From NCBI GenBank assembly GCA_030826915.1, contig JAUUDE010000066.1, positions 1 to 42,618 on the forward strand: a stretch of 42,618 bases of DNA, in the 5' to 3' direction. The DNA is from Thiomicrospira sp. GTDB lineage: Bacteria > Pseudomonadota > Gammaproteobacteria > Thiomicrospirales > Thiomicrospiraceae. The notes beneath the pieces are model-generated. The model had not been told where the DNA came from and made no database searches. It was given only the letters and a program-made list of their open reading frames with translations. The translations under genes and the position numbers were made by a program. Positions 1-8,927 of the stretch are shown here, piece by piece. Each line of letters begins with the position of its first letter. Position 1 is the stretch's first letter.

Positions 1-98
1 AATGAAGGAAATATCAAACTCCTTTTCGATTTATGGAAACTACAGTATTTGGTATTTATTGAATAGTATAGAAATATTGAAACGCAAATCAATAAACG

Positions 99-129
99 AA
101 AAAAGCCGCAACCAATTTGGTGCGGCTTT
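99..129 (-). terminator. Rho-independent terminator after the M16C protease gene
   Basis: A GC-rich stem (AAAGCCGCA pairing with TGCGGCTTT) closes a short CCAATTTGG-type loop and is followed on the minus strand by a run of T. It begins about 30 bases after the protease stop codon. The stem is also A/T-flanked on the other side, so it may work in both directions. Confidence 0.85.
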
Positions 130-157
130 CTTGTTTTAAGCTGACTGCCACTAAAGG

Positions 158-3103
158 TTATAGATTAATAATCTCAAACTGACTGTCTTTTAATGCCTCG
201 GCATTTTGACTGTTCGTTAAGACCGCTGAAGAAGTATTATCTGTGGTTAGATACTTGTCTGCCAATACTCTTAACTCGTCAATGGTTGTCGATATTACAC
301 CTTGTCGATATGCCATACGAATCGCATGTGTTCGGCCATATAAATCTTGATAAAAGGCTTTTTTCATTTCACCTGCCGGAGAACCAGGCTTATCCATAGC
401 ACTAATTACGTTTAGAATCGCTTCATCTACTTTTGCTTGCGTTGCATCTGCACTCATTAACCAGTCACGTGCGCGTTTAAAGTCATCGTAAGTTTCCATT
501 AAACGTGGATCACGGTATGAGTAGAATACAAAAGCGCTCGCTTCAGCATTGTAAGTGGCACCGCCACCATAAGCCCCGCCCTTTTCTCGAATGGCCGAGT
601 GCAAAAAGCCATTACGTAAACACGCACCTAAAACAGAGAGTTTAGGCGCATCTTCATGGTCTGACATAACTGCTGGATAAGCTAAAGCACAAAAGTTAAC
701 CTGTGTACTGGTAACCCAGGCCTGGTTAATCGGGGTTTGACTCGCTGCAAATTTAAATGCTTTGTGCTTCACATTTGATTCTATCGTTTTGCTCCAAACC
801 TCATTCATGGACTGCAATGCGGAATCCATACCAGATTCATCACTCACAACCAAAGCCTGCATATCTGACTGCTTCAACTTAGCTTGAATACTGCTTAATC
901 CTTCTGAGAACTGTTGCATCGCATCATCGTTAGATTGCAAATCTTCATGCAGTGTTTTGATGTATTGAATACCAGAAAAACCAGAACGTTCAAACTTCCA
1001 ACGAGCCGCAGGCGTATAACTTTGGGTTGCCGCCATCATGGCTAAACCATGGCCATTCCCAGTAATACCATGGTCCACTGACGCACGAATTTGTGAAACT
1101 AAGTCTTTTAAACGGTTCTTTTCATCAAAACGGGCTTCATTGAGTGTTTCGTTTAACAATTCAGCCATAGGTTTTTGATTACGGTTAAGTGCTTTAGAAG
1201 ACAAAATAAAATGGCTATGACACCCTTGTGGCTCACCTATTTTAGAATGCACACTTGAGCGCGCTGAGAGGCCCCCTGACACACTTGCTTGATGCGATTG
1301 CATTTCAATGTAATCACGCTGTTGTGTACCTACTTCCGTTAAACAGCTATTAAACAGCGGCATCAAAGCCTGTTCTTGTTCTGTTAATTCAGGCAATTCA
1401 ATAACCAGCTGTTCGTAAGTTAAACCATTGGTTCCACACTGATAACTTTGAACCGGCATATCAGCAATGTTAGTCTTATTCGCAGAATAACGCTTAATCT
1501 CAGCTGGGATATCATCCTTAGTCACTTCTGGCAGAATACTTGGATCATCTTCTTGAGATTGTCGCTCTTCTAAAGCTAGGGCTTGTTCAATAATCGCTTG
1601 TTTTTCAGCATCGGTTAACTGTGCTTGAATCGCCGCTAACTTATCTTTTTCAGCTTGCTCTTTTTTCGCTGATAATTCAGTATCTGGCTTCATGGTTAAA
1701 CGTACTCGGTGAGTGTTATTTAACAATAAGGATTTAACCAGGCCTGGTATAAAATCAGGTGATTTTACTTCGTTCTCTAATTGCTTAAGAGCCGCATCTG
1801 TGTCCAATAAAGCGATTGGATCACCATCATGCAAAGCACCTGCAAGCGAATGCAGAATAAGTTGTAACCCATAAGGATAACTATCACCACCGACTTCACG
1901 TTGCGAAAGTTCTAATTGATGCAACATCGCTTCAACTTGAGATTGTTCAACTCCCTCTTTAGCAATGCGCTCCAGTTCATTTAAAATCAAATCTTCAACC
2001 GCTTGTGCATGTTCTGGTTCTGATCCTTGAACCCCAACAACAAACGCCATCTCTTTATTTGATTCTTCAAAACCACACAGTGGCGATGGCGCATTGGCCA
2101 ACTCGGTTTCTTCCAATACTTTACGTAAAGGCGATGCACTGTTATCTAATAACACGGCCGAAAGCAGATGACCACGTAATACATTCAGAGGGTCTTGGTT
2201 CTGCCCTAACAACCAACCTAATACAATATGCGTTTTTGCTGAAACATCTTCTTCATCAAGCGCATAAGATTGCTCAACGGCTTTCGGTTCGTTATAGCGT
2301 TGCTCTAAACCAACACGAACCTTAGGTACAGTATCTTTGAAACGTTGCAAGCCTAAGCTTTCAAATTGTGCTTGATGTTCTGCGGCGGCGATATCACCAT
2401 AGGTCATAAACACGGCATTAGATGGATGATAGTGCAACTTGTGAAAATCCAGTAACTGTTGGTGAGTCAAATCTGGAATATCTTCAGGCTCTCCACCACT
2501 GTTATAGTGATAGGTAGTGGTTGGATAAAGTTCGGTAGTAAAGGCTTGCCACAGAGTAGAAACTGGCGAACTCATTGCCCCTTTCATCTCATTAAAGACC
2601 ACACCTTTGTAGGTTAGAGGAGAGTTAGAGTCGGTCTTATCCTCAAATTCAAATCGGTGACCTTCTTGAGCAAAATCCAAAGCGTCTAAATTGGGGAAAA
2701 ACACCGCATCCATATAAACCTGTAATAGGTTTTGAAAGTCTTTACGGTTTTCAGTGGCAAAAGGATATGCCGTCCAATCGCTAGAAGTAAAGGCATTCAT
2801 AAACGTGTTTAACGAACGGCGAATCATCATAAAAAACGGGTCACGCACTGGATACTTTTCACTACCACACAAAGTGGTATGTTCAAGAATGTGAGCCACT
2901 CCTGTCGAATCCATTGGTACGGTTCTTAAAGCGACCAAAAATACATTCTGTGAATCATCCGCAGCTAAATGATAGTGTGCGGCACCTGTGACTTTATGCT
3001 CATAGTGTTCAATGGTTAAATTCAGTGAATCAATGGCGTGTTCACCTTTAAATTCAAAGGCTGGATGGGTCGATTTATTCATGACTGATTGATTTTTACT
3101 CAT
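158..3103 (-). CDS. PreP-like M16C zinc metalloprotease (insulinase family)
   Basis: This 981-residue protein is an M16C metalloprotease of the presequence-protease (PreP/Cym1) type, which degrades unstructured peptides inside a closed two-half chamber. The inverted zinc motif HxxEH is His71-Ile-Leu-Glu74-His75. The distal zinc-ligand Glu is Glu172 in NEMKG, 97 residues later, as in PreP proteins. The C-terminal half carries the EKGGAYGGGATY segment typical of the family's Arg/Tyr substrate-binding region. The length matches the family (about 970-1000). There is no signal peptide, so it should be cytoplasmic, probably recycling peptides. It is monocistronic: pnp upstream ends with its own terminator and another terminator follows this gene. 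A 19-base inverted repeat (3122-3140) lies just upstream of its start codon. Confidence 0.93.
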   Translation of the reverse strand: MSKNQSVMNKSTHPAFEFKGEHAIDSLNLTIEHYEHKVTGAAHYHLAADDSQNVFLVALRTVPMDSTGVAHILEHTTLCGSEKYPVRDPFFMMIRRSLNTFMNAFTSSDWTAYPFATENRKDFQNLLQVYMDAVFFPNLDALDFAQEGHRFEFEDKTDSNSPLTYKGVVFNEMKGAMSSPVSTLWQAFTTELYPTTTYHYNSGGEPEDIPDLTHQQLLDFHKLHYHPSNAVFMTYGDIAAAEHQAQFESLGLQRFKDTVPKVRVGLEQRYNEPKAVEQSYALDEEDVSAKTHIVLGWLLGQNQDPLNVLRGHLLSAVLLDNSASPLRKVLEETELANAPSPLCGFEESNKEMAFVVGVQGSEPEHAQAVEDLILNELERIAKEGVEQSQVEAMLHQLELSQREVGGDSYPYGLQLILHSLAGALHDGDPIALLDTDAALKQLENEVKSPDFIPGLVKSLLLNNTHRVRLTMKPDTELSAKKEQAEKDKLAAIQAQLTDAEKQAIIEQALALEERQSQEDDPSILPEVTKDDIPAEIKRYSANKTNIADMPVQSYQCGTNGLTYEQLVIELPELTEQEQALMPLFNSCLTEVGTQQRDYIEMQSHQASVSGGLSARSSVHSKIGEPQGCHSHFILSSKALNRNQKPMAELLNETLNEARFDEKNRLKDLVSQIRASVDHGITGNGHGLAMMAATQSYTPAARWKFERSGFSGIQYIKTLHEDLQSNDDAMQQFSEGLSSIQAKLKQSDMQALVVSDESGMDSALQSMNEVWSKTIESNVKHKAFKFAASQTPINQAWVTSTQVNFCALAYPAVMSDHEDAPKLSVLGACLRNGFLHSAIREKGGAYGGGATYNAEASAFVFYSYRDPRLMETYDDFKRARDWLMSADATQAKVDEAILNVISAMDKPGSPAGEMKKAFYQDLYGRTHAIRMAYRQGVISTTIDELRVLADKYLTTDNTSSAVLTNSQNAEALKDSQFEIINL
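1737..1748. repeat. Perfect copy of the 12-bp palindrome ACCAGGCCTGGT inside the protease gene
   Basis: A perfect copy of the dispersed palindrome. Here it encodes Pro-Gly-Leu-Val, whereas the copy at 717-724 in the same gene is read in another frame as Gln-Ala-Trp. Protein sequence therefore does not explain it. Confidence 0.85.
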
Positions 3104-3121
3104 AGGTTTTCCGTTGTGTTC

Positions 3122-3140
3122 ATGCTGAAATATTCAGCAT
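3122..3140. repeat. Short perfect inverted repeat upstream of the protease gene
   Basis: ATGCTGAA and TTCAGCAT are separated by three bases, ending about 18 bases upstream of the protease ATG on its minus-strand leader. It could be a 5' UTR hairpin or a dimeric repressor site. The sequence alone does not decide, and no known regulator is recognised. Confidence 0.5.
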
Positions 3141-3171
3141 AAAAAGAGAAGTTACTCTGATCATAAAAGAC

Positions 3172-3200
3172 AAAAAAGGCCACTAACAGCGACCTTTTTA
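3172..3200 (-). terminator. Rho-independent terminator of pnp
   Basis: On the minus strand AAAAAGG-UCGC pairs with GUGG-CCUUUUUU around a short loop, using two G-U pairs, and ends in six U. It lies 25 bases after the pnp stop codon. Confidence 0.75.
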
Positions 3201-3224
3201 TGCAGTAAGCTTAAGTGAATAGCA

Positions 3225-5318
3225 TTAGTCTTTATCTGCTTCTTTCATTGAAAGTTTGACACGACCTTGCTTGTCAATATCGGTTAATTTAACGCGTATT
3301 TCTTGACCTTCTTTGAGGTAATCATTAACGTCTTCAACGCGCTCTTCAGCAATTTGGGAAACGTGGACAAGACCTTCTCGGCCTGGCATATAAGCGACAA
3401 ACGCACCAAAATCAACAATCTTTTTAACCACCGCATCATAAGTTTTACCAATTTCTGGTTCAACAGTAATTTCAGCAATACGTGCCTTAGCTGCATTCGC
3501 AGATTCATCATCTTTGGCGGCAATTTTTACATTCCCGTCGTCATCAATTTCGATAACACAACCAGTCTCTTCGGTAATAGAACGAATTGTTGCCCCACCC
3601 TTACCAATGATTTCACGTACTTTTTCTGGCTTAACTTTCACTGTAAAGAAGCGTGGAGCAGTACCAGCAACGGTATTATTTGAAGAATCAATCGCTTTGG
3701 ACATTTCACCTAAAATATGCAAACGACCTGCTTTCGCTTGGTCTAATGCAATTTGCATAATCTCTTCTGTAATGCCGGTGATTTTAATATCCATTTGTAG
3801 AGCGGTAATACCTTCATCTGTACCCGCCACTTTAAAGTCCATATCACCAAGGTGATCTTCATCACCTAAAATATCAGAAAGTACGGCAAACCCACTCTCT
3901 TCTTTAATCAACCCCATTGCAATACCTGCAATCGGTGCTGCAATTGGTACACCTGCATGCATCAATGACATTGAAGTACCGCATACTGAGGCCATTGAAC
4001 TTGAACCGTTAGATTCGGTAATTTCTGATACCACACGAATGGTGTAAGGAAACTCTTCAGCAGTTGGCAATAAAGCGGCAACGCCTCGGCGAGCTAACAT
4101 ACCATGACCAATTTCACGACGACCAGGGCTACCAGTACGGCCACATTCACCTACTGAAAATGGAGGGAAGTTGTAATGCAGCATAAAACGATCGTGATAA
4201 GAACCCGTCAAGTCATCAACAATCTTAGCATCTCTTTCTGTACCTAAGGTTGTCACAACCAGCGCTTGTGTTTCACCACGAGTAAATAAGGCTGAACCAT
4301 GTACCTGAGGCAATACACCCACTTTACAATTAATACCACGAACTGTCTTAGTATCACGACCATCAATACGAGGCTCACCTGCGATAACACGGCCACGAAC
4401 GATATCCTTTTGAACCTTACCAAACATACCTTCGATATCTTTTGCGTCAAAACCGTTTTCATTTTCATCTGTCATTGCCAACTCAGCAATGGCTTTTGCT
4501 TTTGCAGCATCTAACGCTGCATAACGGTCCATTTTGTCTGCAATGCTATAAGCCGCTTCAACATCCGAACGAATTAGGCTAAATACAGCCTCTTTTAATT
4601 CTGTATTTTCTGCCGGAGCTTGCCATTCCCAAGTAGGTTTGCCCGCTTCTTTTGCAAACTCAGCAATTGCATCAATCGCAACTTGCATCTGAGCGTGACC
4701 AAACATGACCGCACCTAACATAACATCTTCAGGTAATTCAGCCGCTTCAGATTCCACCATTAACACGGCATCTTTTGTACCAGCAACACTTAATTCTAAG
4801 TCGGAAGTCTGCAAGCTTTCTGGGCTTGGGTTTAATAAGAACTCATCATCACGGTAACCAACAATTGCCGCACCTATTGGGCCATCAAAAGGAATACCAG
4901 AAATGGCTAATGCGGCCGAAGTACCAAGCATAGCGGCAACTTCGGTTCCTACTTCTGCGTCTAAAGCTACAACCGTTGCAATAATCTGTACTTCGTTTAA
5001 GAAACCTTTAGGAAACAAAGGACGAATAGGACGGTCAATTAAACGCGAAGTTAAGGTCTCTTTTTCAGAAGGACGTCCTTCACGCTTTAAGAAACCACCA
5101 GGAATCTTACCTGCCGCATACGCCTTTTCTTGATAATTTACGGTTAAAGGAAAAAAGTCTTGCCCTTCTTTTGCTGTTTTAGCAGCAACCGCCGTAACCA
5201 AAATACGTGTTTCACCCATTCCAATCATGACTGCACCATCCGCCTGGCGCGCGATTTCTCCAGTTTCTAGAGTAACTTGATGATTTCCATACTGGAACGT
5301 TTTAGTAAACTTGGCCAT
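3225..5318 (-). CDS. pnp: Polyribonucleotide nucleotidyltransferase (PNPase)
   Basis: PNPase is the phosphorolytic 3'-5' exoribonuclease of the degradosome; it releases nucleoside diphosphates and can also add tails. The 697-residue chain has the full architecture: two RNase PH-like domains separated by an all-alpha domain, a KH domain with the GxxG loop IIGKGGAT at residues 570-577, and a C-terminal S1 domain from about residue 625 to the end. The core signature RIDGRD is intact at the start of the second RNase PH half. The start is supported by the family N-terminus ([13 protein letters not shown]) and an AAAGGA-type site upstream. It lies downstream of rpsO as in E. coli, but the gap here is 588 bases and holds a terminator, a mobile-looking element and a leader hairpin. 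Confidence 0.98.
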   Translation of the reverse strand: MAKFTKTFQYGNHQVTLETGEIARQADGAVMIGMGETRILVTAVAAKTAKEGQDFFPLTVNYQEKAYAAGKIPGGFLKREGRPSEKETLTSRLIDRPIRPLFPKGFLNEVQIIATVVALDAEVGTEVAAMLGTSAALAISGIPFDGPIGAAIVGYRDDEFLLNPSPESLQTSDLELSVAGTKDAVLMVESEAAELPEDVMLGAVMFGHAQMQVAIDAIAEFAKEAGKPTWEWQAPAENTELKEAVFSLIRSDVEAAYSIADKMDRYAALDAAKAKAIAELAMTDENENGFDAKDIEGMFGKVQKDIVRGRVIAGEPRIDGRDTKTVRGINCKVGVLPQVHGSALFTRGETQALVVTTLGTERDAKIVDDLTGSYHDRFMLHYNFPPFSVGECGRTGSPGRREIGHGMLARRGVAALLPTAEEFPYTIRVVSEITESNGSSSMASVCGTSMSLMHAGVPIAAPIAGIAMGLIKEESGFAVLSDILGDEDHLGDMDFKVAGTDEGITALQMDIKITGITEEIMQIALDQAKAGRLHILGEMSKAIDSSNNTVAGTAPRFFTVKVKPEKVREIIGKGGATIRSITEETGCVIEIDDDGNVKIAAKDDESANAAKARIAEITVEPEIGKTYDAVVKKIVDFGAFVAYMPGREGLVHVSQIAEERVEDVNDYLKEGQEIRVKLTDIDKQGRVKLSMKEADKD

Positions 5319-5376
5319 ATTATGTCCTTTTAAATTTCATTGGTTTCATGCTTTTTTACAGCTTTATTGTCTGAAA

Positions 5377-5445
5377 CCTGAATCCCTAATAAAACATAAT
5401 TACTCTCAAAAAATAAGTACTTAAATATTCTTTTAGGGATTCAGG
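5377..5445 (-). promoter_or_regulatory. Long leader hairpin in the pnp 5' UTR, possible RNase III/PNPase autoregulation site
   Basis: CCTGAATCCCTA at 5377-5388 is exactly complementary to TAGGGATTCAGG at 5434-5445. This gives at least a 12-bp stem with a loop of about 45 bases, ending about 60 bases upstream of the pnp start. In E. coli the pnp leader folds into a long duplex that RNase III cuts and PNPase then removes, giving autoregulation. The position and shape fit that role; the function is inferred. Confidence 0.6.
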
Positions 5446-5493
5446 CTATCGGGTTACAGGCAATCGTTATATTTGCTTAATCAAAGATCATCC

Positions 5494-5521
5494 ATTCTAC
5501 TATTTATTAGTGTCTATTCAA
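5494..5521 (-). promoter_or_regulatory. Candidate sigma70 promoter for pnp
   Basis: On the minus strand TTGAAT (5521-5516) and TAGAAT (5499-5494) are separated by 16 bases. The site lies downstream of the rpsO terminator and of the 261-bp element, so pnp could be transcribed separately from rpsO. The match is moderate. Confidence 0.4.
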
Positions 5522-5540
5522 AACAAATAGCAGACTTTTT

Positions 5541-5813
5541 TACTTAGTCGACTCTGAATAACTACTTTAAAATTATGTGGGACGTTTAAGTAGGTAGGCT
5601 CTAGGCGTGGATCGCAGGTAAGGGGTGTTCCTTAGCAAGATTCACAACAACGAGGATGCCTGCTTAAACGCCCACCCGAAGGGGCTGCGCCAGTTTACCC
5701 TCAACTGCGTTAGAATTTCTTATGTTATCTAGATAGCACTTCAAAATTCTGCCTTGTTGAGGAAAATCTGGCTTTGCCATAATTTAAAGGAGTTATTCAG
5801 AGTCGACTACTTA
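5541..5813. mobile_element. MITE-like 261-bp element, copy A, with 6-bp target duplication
   Basis: The element runs from 5547 to 5807 and is bounded by the direct repeat TACTTA (5541-5546 and 5808-5813). Its ends are perfect inverted repeats: GTCGACTCTGAATAACT is repeated inverted at 5791-5807. Inside are two long arms. One pairs 5577-5594 with 5659-5675 and encloses a small hairpin. The other pairs 5683-5705 with 5756-5778 and encloses AGAATTT/AAATTCT (5712-5718/5744-5750). There is no ORF of its own, so any transposition must use an enzyme supplied elsewhere. Copy B at 23572-23832 is nearly identical and has a different target duplication. Confidence 0.8.
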
Positions 5814-5836
5814 ACTTCTGCTGATTTTCACTAGGC

Positions 5837-5868
5837 AAAAAAAAACCCTGCAATGCAGGGTTTTTTTT
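5837..5868 (-). terminator. Rho-independent terminator of rpsO
   Basis: ACCCTG-caatg-CAGGGT is flanked by A-runs and T-runs on both sides, giving a strong stem and a long U tail on the minus strand. It lies about 40 bases after the rpsO stop codon and is potentially bidirectional. Confidence 0.9.
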
Positions 5869-5906
5869 GAGCTTAAGATTTACTTAAGTAGCCATCTTTC
5901 GATGAA

Positions 5907-6173
5907 TTACTTACGTAGACCTAGACGCTTGATAAGTGCTAAATATCTTTCACCATCTTTCTTATGTACGTAATCTAAAAGCTTACGACGACGGCTAACA
6001 AGACGAAGAAGACCAGTACGAGAATGGTTGTCTTGCTTGTGCTCTTTAAAATGCTCAGTAAGGTATTTGATACGTGCAGTTAAAAGTGCAACTTGAACTT
6101 CCGGTGAACCAGTGTCACCTTCTTTAGTTGCATATTCTGCAACGATTTTAGCTTTAGCTTCTGCGTTAAACAT
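5907..6173 (-). CDS. rpsO: 30S ribosomal protein S15
   Basis: S15 is an early-binding protein of the 30S platform that binds the three-way junction in the 16S rRNA central domain. The 88-residue length is the family norm. The conserved segments are present: [36 protein letters not shown] and [11 protein letters not shown]. The initiator ATG at 6173 is preceded by a GGAG-type site. A strong promoter sits about 75 bases upstream and a terminator follows, so rpsO is probably an independent transcript with partial read-through to pnp. Confidence 0.98.
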   Translation of the reverse strand: MFNAEAKAKIVAEYATKEGDTGSPEVQVALLTARIKYLTEHFKEHKQDNHSRTGLLRLVSRRRKLLDYVHKKDGERYLALIKRLGLRK

Positions 6174-6244
6174 AATGTTTACTCCATTGGATCGGTCTTA
6201 ATAAAAATCCACCTCCACAACCGATGATAGGGGCGAATCCGAGC

Positions 6245-6272
6245 ATTATACTGATTTAAAGCAAAAATACAA
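6245..6272 (-). promoter_or_regulatory. sigma70 promoter of rpsO
   Basis: On the minus strand a perfect -10 TATAAT (6250-6245) is followed by a GCTCGG discriminator. A weak -35, TTGTAT, lies 16 bases further upstream (6272-6267). A GC-rich discriminator of this kind is common at stringently controlled ribosomal promoters. Confidence 0.65.
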
Positions 6273-6307
6273 ACGCCTTTCATCAGAATACAAATAAAAG
6301 GCGTTTA
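6271..6307 (-). terminator. Candidate terminator upstream of rpsO
   Basis: AAACGCCTTT (6271-6280) and AAAGGCGTTT (6298-6307) form a 10-bp stem with a loop of about 17 bases, followed on the minus strand by a T-rich stretch. It could end transcripts of the cyclic-nucleotide-domain gene before rpsO. It overlaps the weak -35 of the rpsO promoter by two bases. Confidence 0.5.
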
Positions 6308-6367
6308 AAATTAGCGGTTTATCTACTAAGCAACACGCCAAAATGAATCATGACTGATGTAAACCAA

Positions 6368-6598
6368 TTTTCGGATTAGTTTTCTCCTGAGCTGGATCAG
6401 TTCGAGGCATAAAGAAAGAGCCTACAAATAGTAGATGACGACTGAATAACGAAGCGACCTTAAAATAATTCAAACAAATTTTCGAATTATTTTAGTGTTA
6501 AAGTTGGTCAGAGTTAGGCGGGCGAAAGGAGCTTACGTAAAGTAAGTGACGCACAACCAACGAAACTATGGCCTGCTTTAACGCTAAAATAAACGAAA
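6368..6598. repeat. Two adjacent units of a dispersed structured repeat
   Basis: Unit 2 (6480-6598) has imperfect inverted ends, TTTCGAATTATTTTAG... against ...CTAAAATAAACGAAA. Its core reads GGTCAG-AGGC-GGAGCTTACgtaaAGTAAGTGACG-CAACGAA. Unit 1 (about 6368-6475) has the same order of blocks: GATCAG, AGGC, GAGCCTACaaataGTAGaTGACG, AATAACGAA. The central hairpin is kept in both with different bases. The pair fills most of the gap between rpsO and the gene at 6601 and begins directly after that gene's stop codon. It has no ORF and its function is unknown. Confidence 0.55.
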
Positions 6599-6600
6599 TT

Positions 6601-7092
6601 TTAGCGCTTGCCGAAACCGTGCATATAATGCCCTAGGGCTGAAATATCTTCACCCATATGACGAACAAGATTATCCAAGCTCACAATGGCGTTTTCTAGA
6701 ATATTTACCGCAATAAATGGCTCTTCAACTTTTAAACGGTCGTACATTGGACGCGTTAAGACTAAAAACGTCACCCCTTTTTTACAAGCTTCCATACGCA
6801 AGTTACGAGGCTTTCTATCAAAAAATGACATCTCACCAATTAACGTTCCCTCTCCTTGTTTACCAACAGACGTTGTATCTTGGCCATCAGAGCTGGTGAA
6901 TTGCACCTTACCTGTAATAACAAAGCCTAACGCTTCACCTACTTCACCTGCATCAGAAATAACTTCACCACCCTTATACGTTTTCTCTTGTAGGTATGGA
7001 ATAAGTTTTTCAACTTCTTGCTTGGTAAGAGATTCACAAATAGCGTGATCTTGAAAAAACTTTAGTAGTTCTTCTACTGACATTGAAATCAT
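6601..7092 (-). CDS. Cyclic nucleotide-binding-domain protein, single domain
   Basis: The 163-residue protein is essentially one cNMP-binding (CRP-like) beta-roll, residues about 12-130, followed by a short helix-rich tail. There is no DNA-binding or enzymatic domain. The phosphate-binding cassette reads GEMSFFDRKPRNLRM (residues 86-100): Gly-Glu and an Arg are kept, but the usual Ala/Thr after the Arg is Asn, so nucleotide affinity is uncertain. AGGAG lies 8 bases before the ATG at 7092; a second ATG three codons later is less well placed. It is 78 bases downstream of the methyltransferase gene, so it is possibly the last cistron of the rimP-truB transcript. It could act as a sensor partner or a small crp-type adaptor. 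No specific function can be given. Confidence 0.8.
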   Translation of the reverse strand: MISMSVEELLKFFQDHAICESLTKQEVEKLIPYLQEKTYKGGEVISDAGEVGEALGFVITGKVQFTSSDGQDTTSVGKQGEGTLIGEMSFFDRKPRNLRMEACKKGVTFLVLTRPMYDRLKVEEPFIAVNILENAIVSLDNLVRHMGEDISALGHYMHGFGKR

Positions 7093-7170
7093 TAAGTATT
7101 CTCCTGTAATCGTATTCTCTACGATTCATGCTTTTATTATTTTGAGAGATGAATCTAGTTGTTGCTTATT

Positions 7171-8016
7171 TTAAAGCTTTTGGGCAATAAATGAGGCAAC
7201 AGGCCGACCATCTTTTAATTTGTCTATTCTATCAACAATTATGTCAAATCCAGAAAAAACTTCTGCCAGTTCATTGTTGTTTAATATAAAGTTTGGATTT
7301 TTAGGTGAGCCAAACGCTTCAACACCTTCTATAAAGGTTTGAAACAGTAAAAAACCGCCTGAATTTAAACTGTGTTTAATATAAGAAAACATATCTCGAT
7401 TTAAAAAACGCACAACCGTGATTAAATCAAAACTTTGATAGGGTAAACAATTCTCTTTTTTTATATCGCAACACTTAAACTTTATTGATGTTCCAGACAG
7501 AGCTGCTAAGGATTTTGCACGTTTTAAAACTTTTGGCTCATGATCAATCGCCGTAACATTCATACGATTTTTGGCTAGAAAAATCGCATCTCGTCCACCG
7601 CCACAACCAATATCTAATACAGCAGGCCTGGTATTATCAACAGGAAAAGCAATGTGTTTTTTATTTAATAACTCAACAAACTCTTGCACTAAAAAGCTTG
7701 GTTTCCAGAGTATTTTAGACTTATTTCCCTCTTCTACCAGGCCTGGTAGCTGCTGCGACCAATTTTGCATATCTGTTGGGCTATTAATCACTAAAGATCC
7801 TGAAACTTCATAGCCTTTTGTATCCAAAAGTAGGCTTGCCGCTTCAATTTCATCTTTTTTACCGACTAAATATAATTGGGCTGGAGCCGCTGGTAAAGCG
7901 TTGAGGCTTTGTGGAAGATTCTCCCAGCTTAACCAGGTTGCGTCTTTTAAATGGCCTAATTTATAGTCACTTAAAGATCGCAAATCTAAGATACCATCTG
8001 CTTTAGCAAAGACCAT
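7171..8016 (-). CDS. Rhodanese-like/SAM-dependent methyltransferase fusion
   Basis: Residues 1-70 look like a rhodanese fold (DLRSLSDYKLGHLKDATWLS) and residues 105-281 like a class I methyltransferase of the TehB/methyltransf_11 kind. Motif I is VLDIGCGGG (133-141) and the following acidic residue is in VTAIDHE. The rhodanese active-site loop, where a CRxG-type Cys is expected, reads YLVGKK, so this domain has no sulfurtransferase cysteine and is probably a binding module. The start codon overlaps the truB stop as TAATG, indicating translational coupling. Two CAGGCCTG palindromes lie in the gene. The substrate is unknown; the operon position hints at a link to RNA or translation, but that is inference. 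Confidence 0.82.
   Translation of the reverse strand: MVFAKADGILDLRSLSDYKLGHLKDATWLSWENLPQSLNALPAAPAQLYLVGKKDEIEAASLLLDTKGYEVSGSLVINSPTDMQNWSQQLPGLVEEGNKSKILWKPSFLVQEFVELLNKKHIAFPVDNTRPAVLDIGCGGGRDAIFLAKNRMNVTAIDHEPKVLKRAKSLAALSGTSIKFKCCDIKKENCLPYQSFDLITVVRFLNRDMFSYIKHSLNSGGFLLFQTFIEGVEAFGSPKNPNFILNNNELAEVFSGFDIIVDRIDKLKDGRPVASFIAQKL
7734..7749. repeat. Extended 16-bp palindrome of the CAGGCCTG family
   Basis: CTACCAGGCCTGGTAG is a perfect 16-base palindrome within the methyltransferase gene, where it encodes part of Gln-Leu-Pro-Gly-Leu-Val-Glu. It extends the 12-bp consensus symmetrically on both sides. Confidence 0.85.
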
Positions 8017-8927
8017 TAACCCGCTTCACTTTCAGGCAGGTTAAAAACACGCTTGGGTTTAAGTAGGTTTTTCTCGGCTTGCCACTCGCCTACCGCAATG
8101 CAAATATCGTTTTCATAAAAACGAACTAAATCGGTTTGCGGCTTAGGCTGTTCTAGTTTACCTCCATGACGAATCAAATCAGCTTGTTCGGATGTTAAGT
8201 CAATACGTTCTAAGTGTTGAATGGCAATATCCAAAGGGTGAATACAATCATCTAGCTGTTGTTCAATCTCTTCAAAAGTCAGCATATCATCACCCAACAG
8301 ACTGCCAGTTTGTGTACGATGTAAAGCAGTTAAATGCCCAACTGTACCTAAAGCTTTGGCAATATCCTCCCCTAAAGTACGAACGTAAGTACCTTTGGAG
8401 CTATGAACATCAAAAACGATTTGGTTATCGGTAAATGAAACCAGCGATAATGCCAATATTTTGATTGGACGAGCGGGACGTTCGATTTCAATGCCTTGCC
8501 TAGCATAATAATACAGCGGTTTGCCTTGGTGCTTCAAAGCAGAATACATTGGCGGAACTTGTTCTATATCGCCAACAAACTGTTGCAAGACCTTATTGAT
8601 TGAAGCTTCTGATAGCTCAGGAATGGGAAGTGTCTGAATAATCTCACCTTCAGTGTCACCCGTATCCGATTGTTCGCCTAATTTTAATGTGGCCGTATAT
8701 CGTTTGTCTGACTCTAGCAACAGGCCTGAAACTTTGGTTGCTTCACCCAAACAAATAGGAAGCAATCCGGTTGCAAAAGGGTCTAAAGCCCCTGTATGCC
8801 CGCCTTTTTTAGCATTAAAGGCTCTAAGAACTTGTTGTAAGATTCCATTGGATGAAACCCCTGCTGGCTTATTTAAAAGCACAATACCATTTACCACTCG
8901 TTTAGGTGGTCTACAAACTTGACTCAT
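8016..8927 (-). CDS. truB: tRNA pseudouridine(55) synthase
   Basis: TruB makes the universal pseudouridine at position 55 of the tRNA T-loop. The 303-residue protein has the family N-terminus (GIVLLNKPAGVSSNGIL) and the catalytic loop GHTGALDPFATGLLP, with Asp49 as the nucleophile. The later KGTYVRTLGEDIA and TGSLLGDDMLTFEEI motifs and a small C-terminal PUA-like region are also present. Its ATG directly follows the rbfA TAA with no gap, and its own stop overlaps the next gene's start. The block rbfA-truB-methyltransferase is therefore tightly coupled. Confidence 0.97.
   Translation of the reverse strand: MSQVCRPPKRVVNGIVLLNKPAGVSSNGILQQVLRAFNAKKGGHTGALDPFATGLLPICLGEATKVSGLLLESDKRYTATLKLGEQSDTGDTEGEIIQTLPIPELSEASINKVLQQFVGDIEQVPPMYSALKHQGKPLYYYARQGIEIERPARPIKILALSLVSFTDNQIVFDVHSSKGTYVRTLGEDIAKALGTVGHLTALHRTQTGSLLGDDMLTFEEIEQQLDDCIHPLDIAIQHLERIDLTSEQADLIRHGGKLEQPKPQTDLVRFYENDICIAVGEWQAEKNLLKPKRVFNLPESEAG

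Noticed and set aside
2-139. 45-codon plus-strand ORF at the left edge
   Set aside because: It runs through the intrinsic terminator at 99-129, has no ribosome-binding site and resembles no protein I know.
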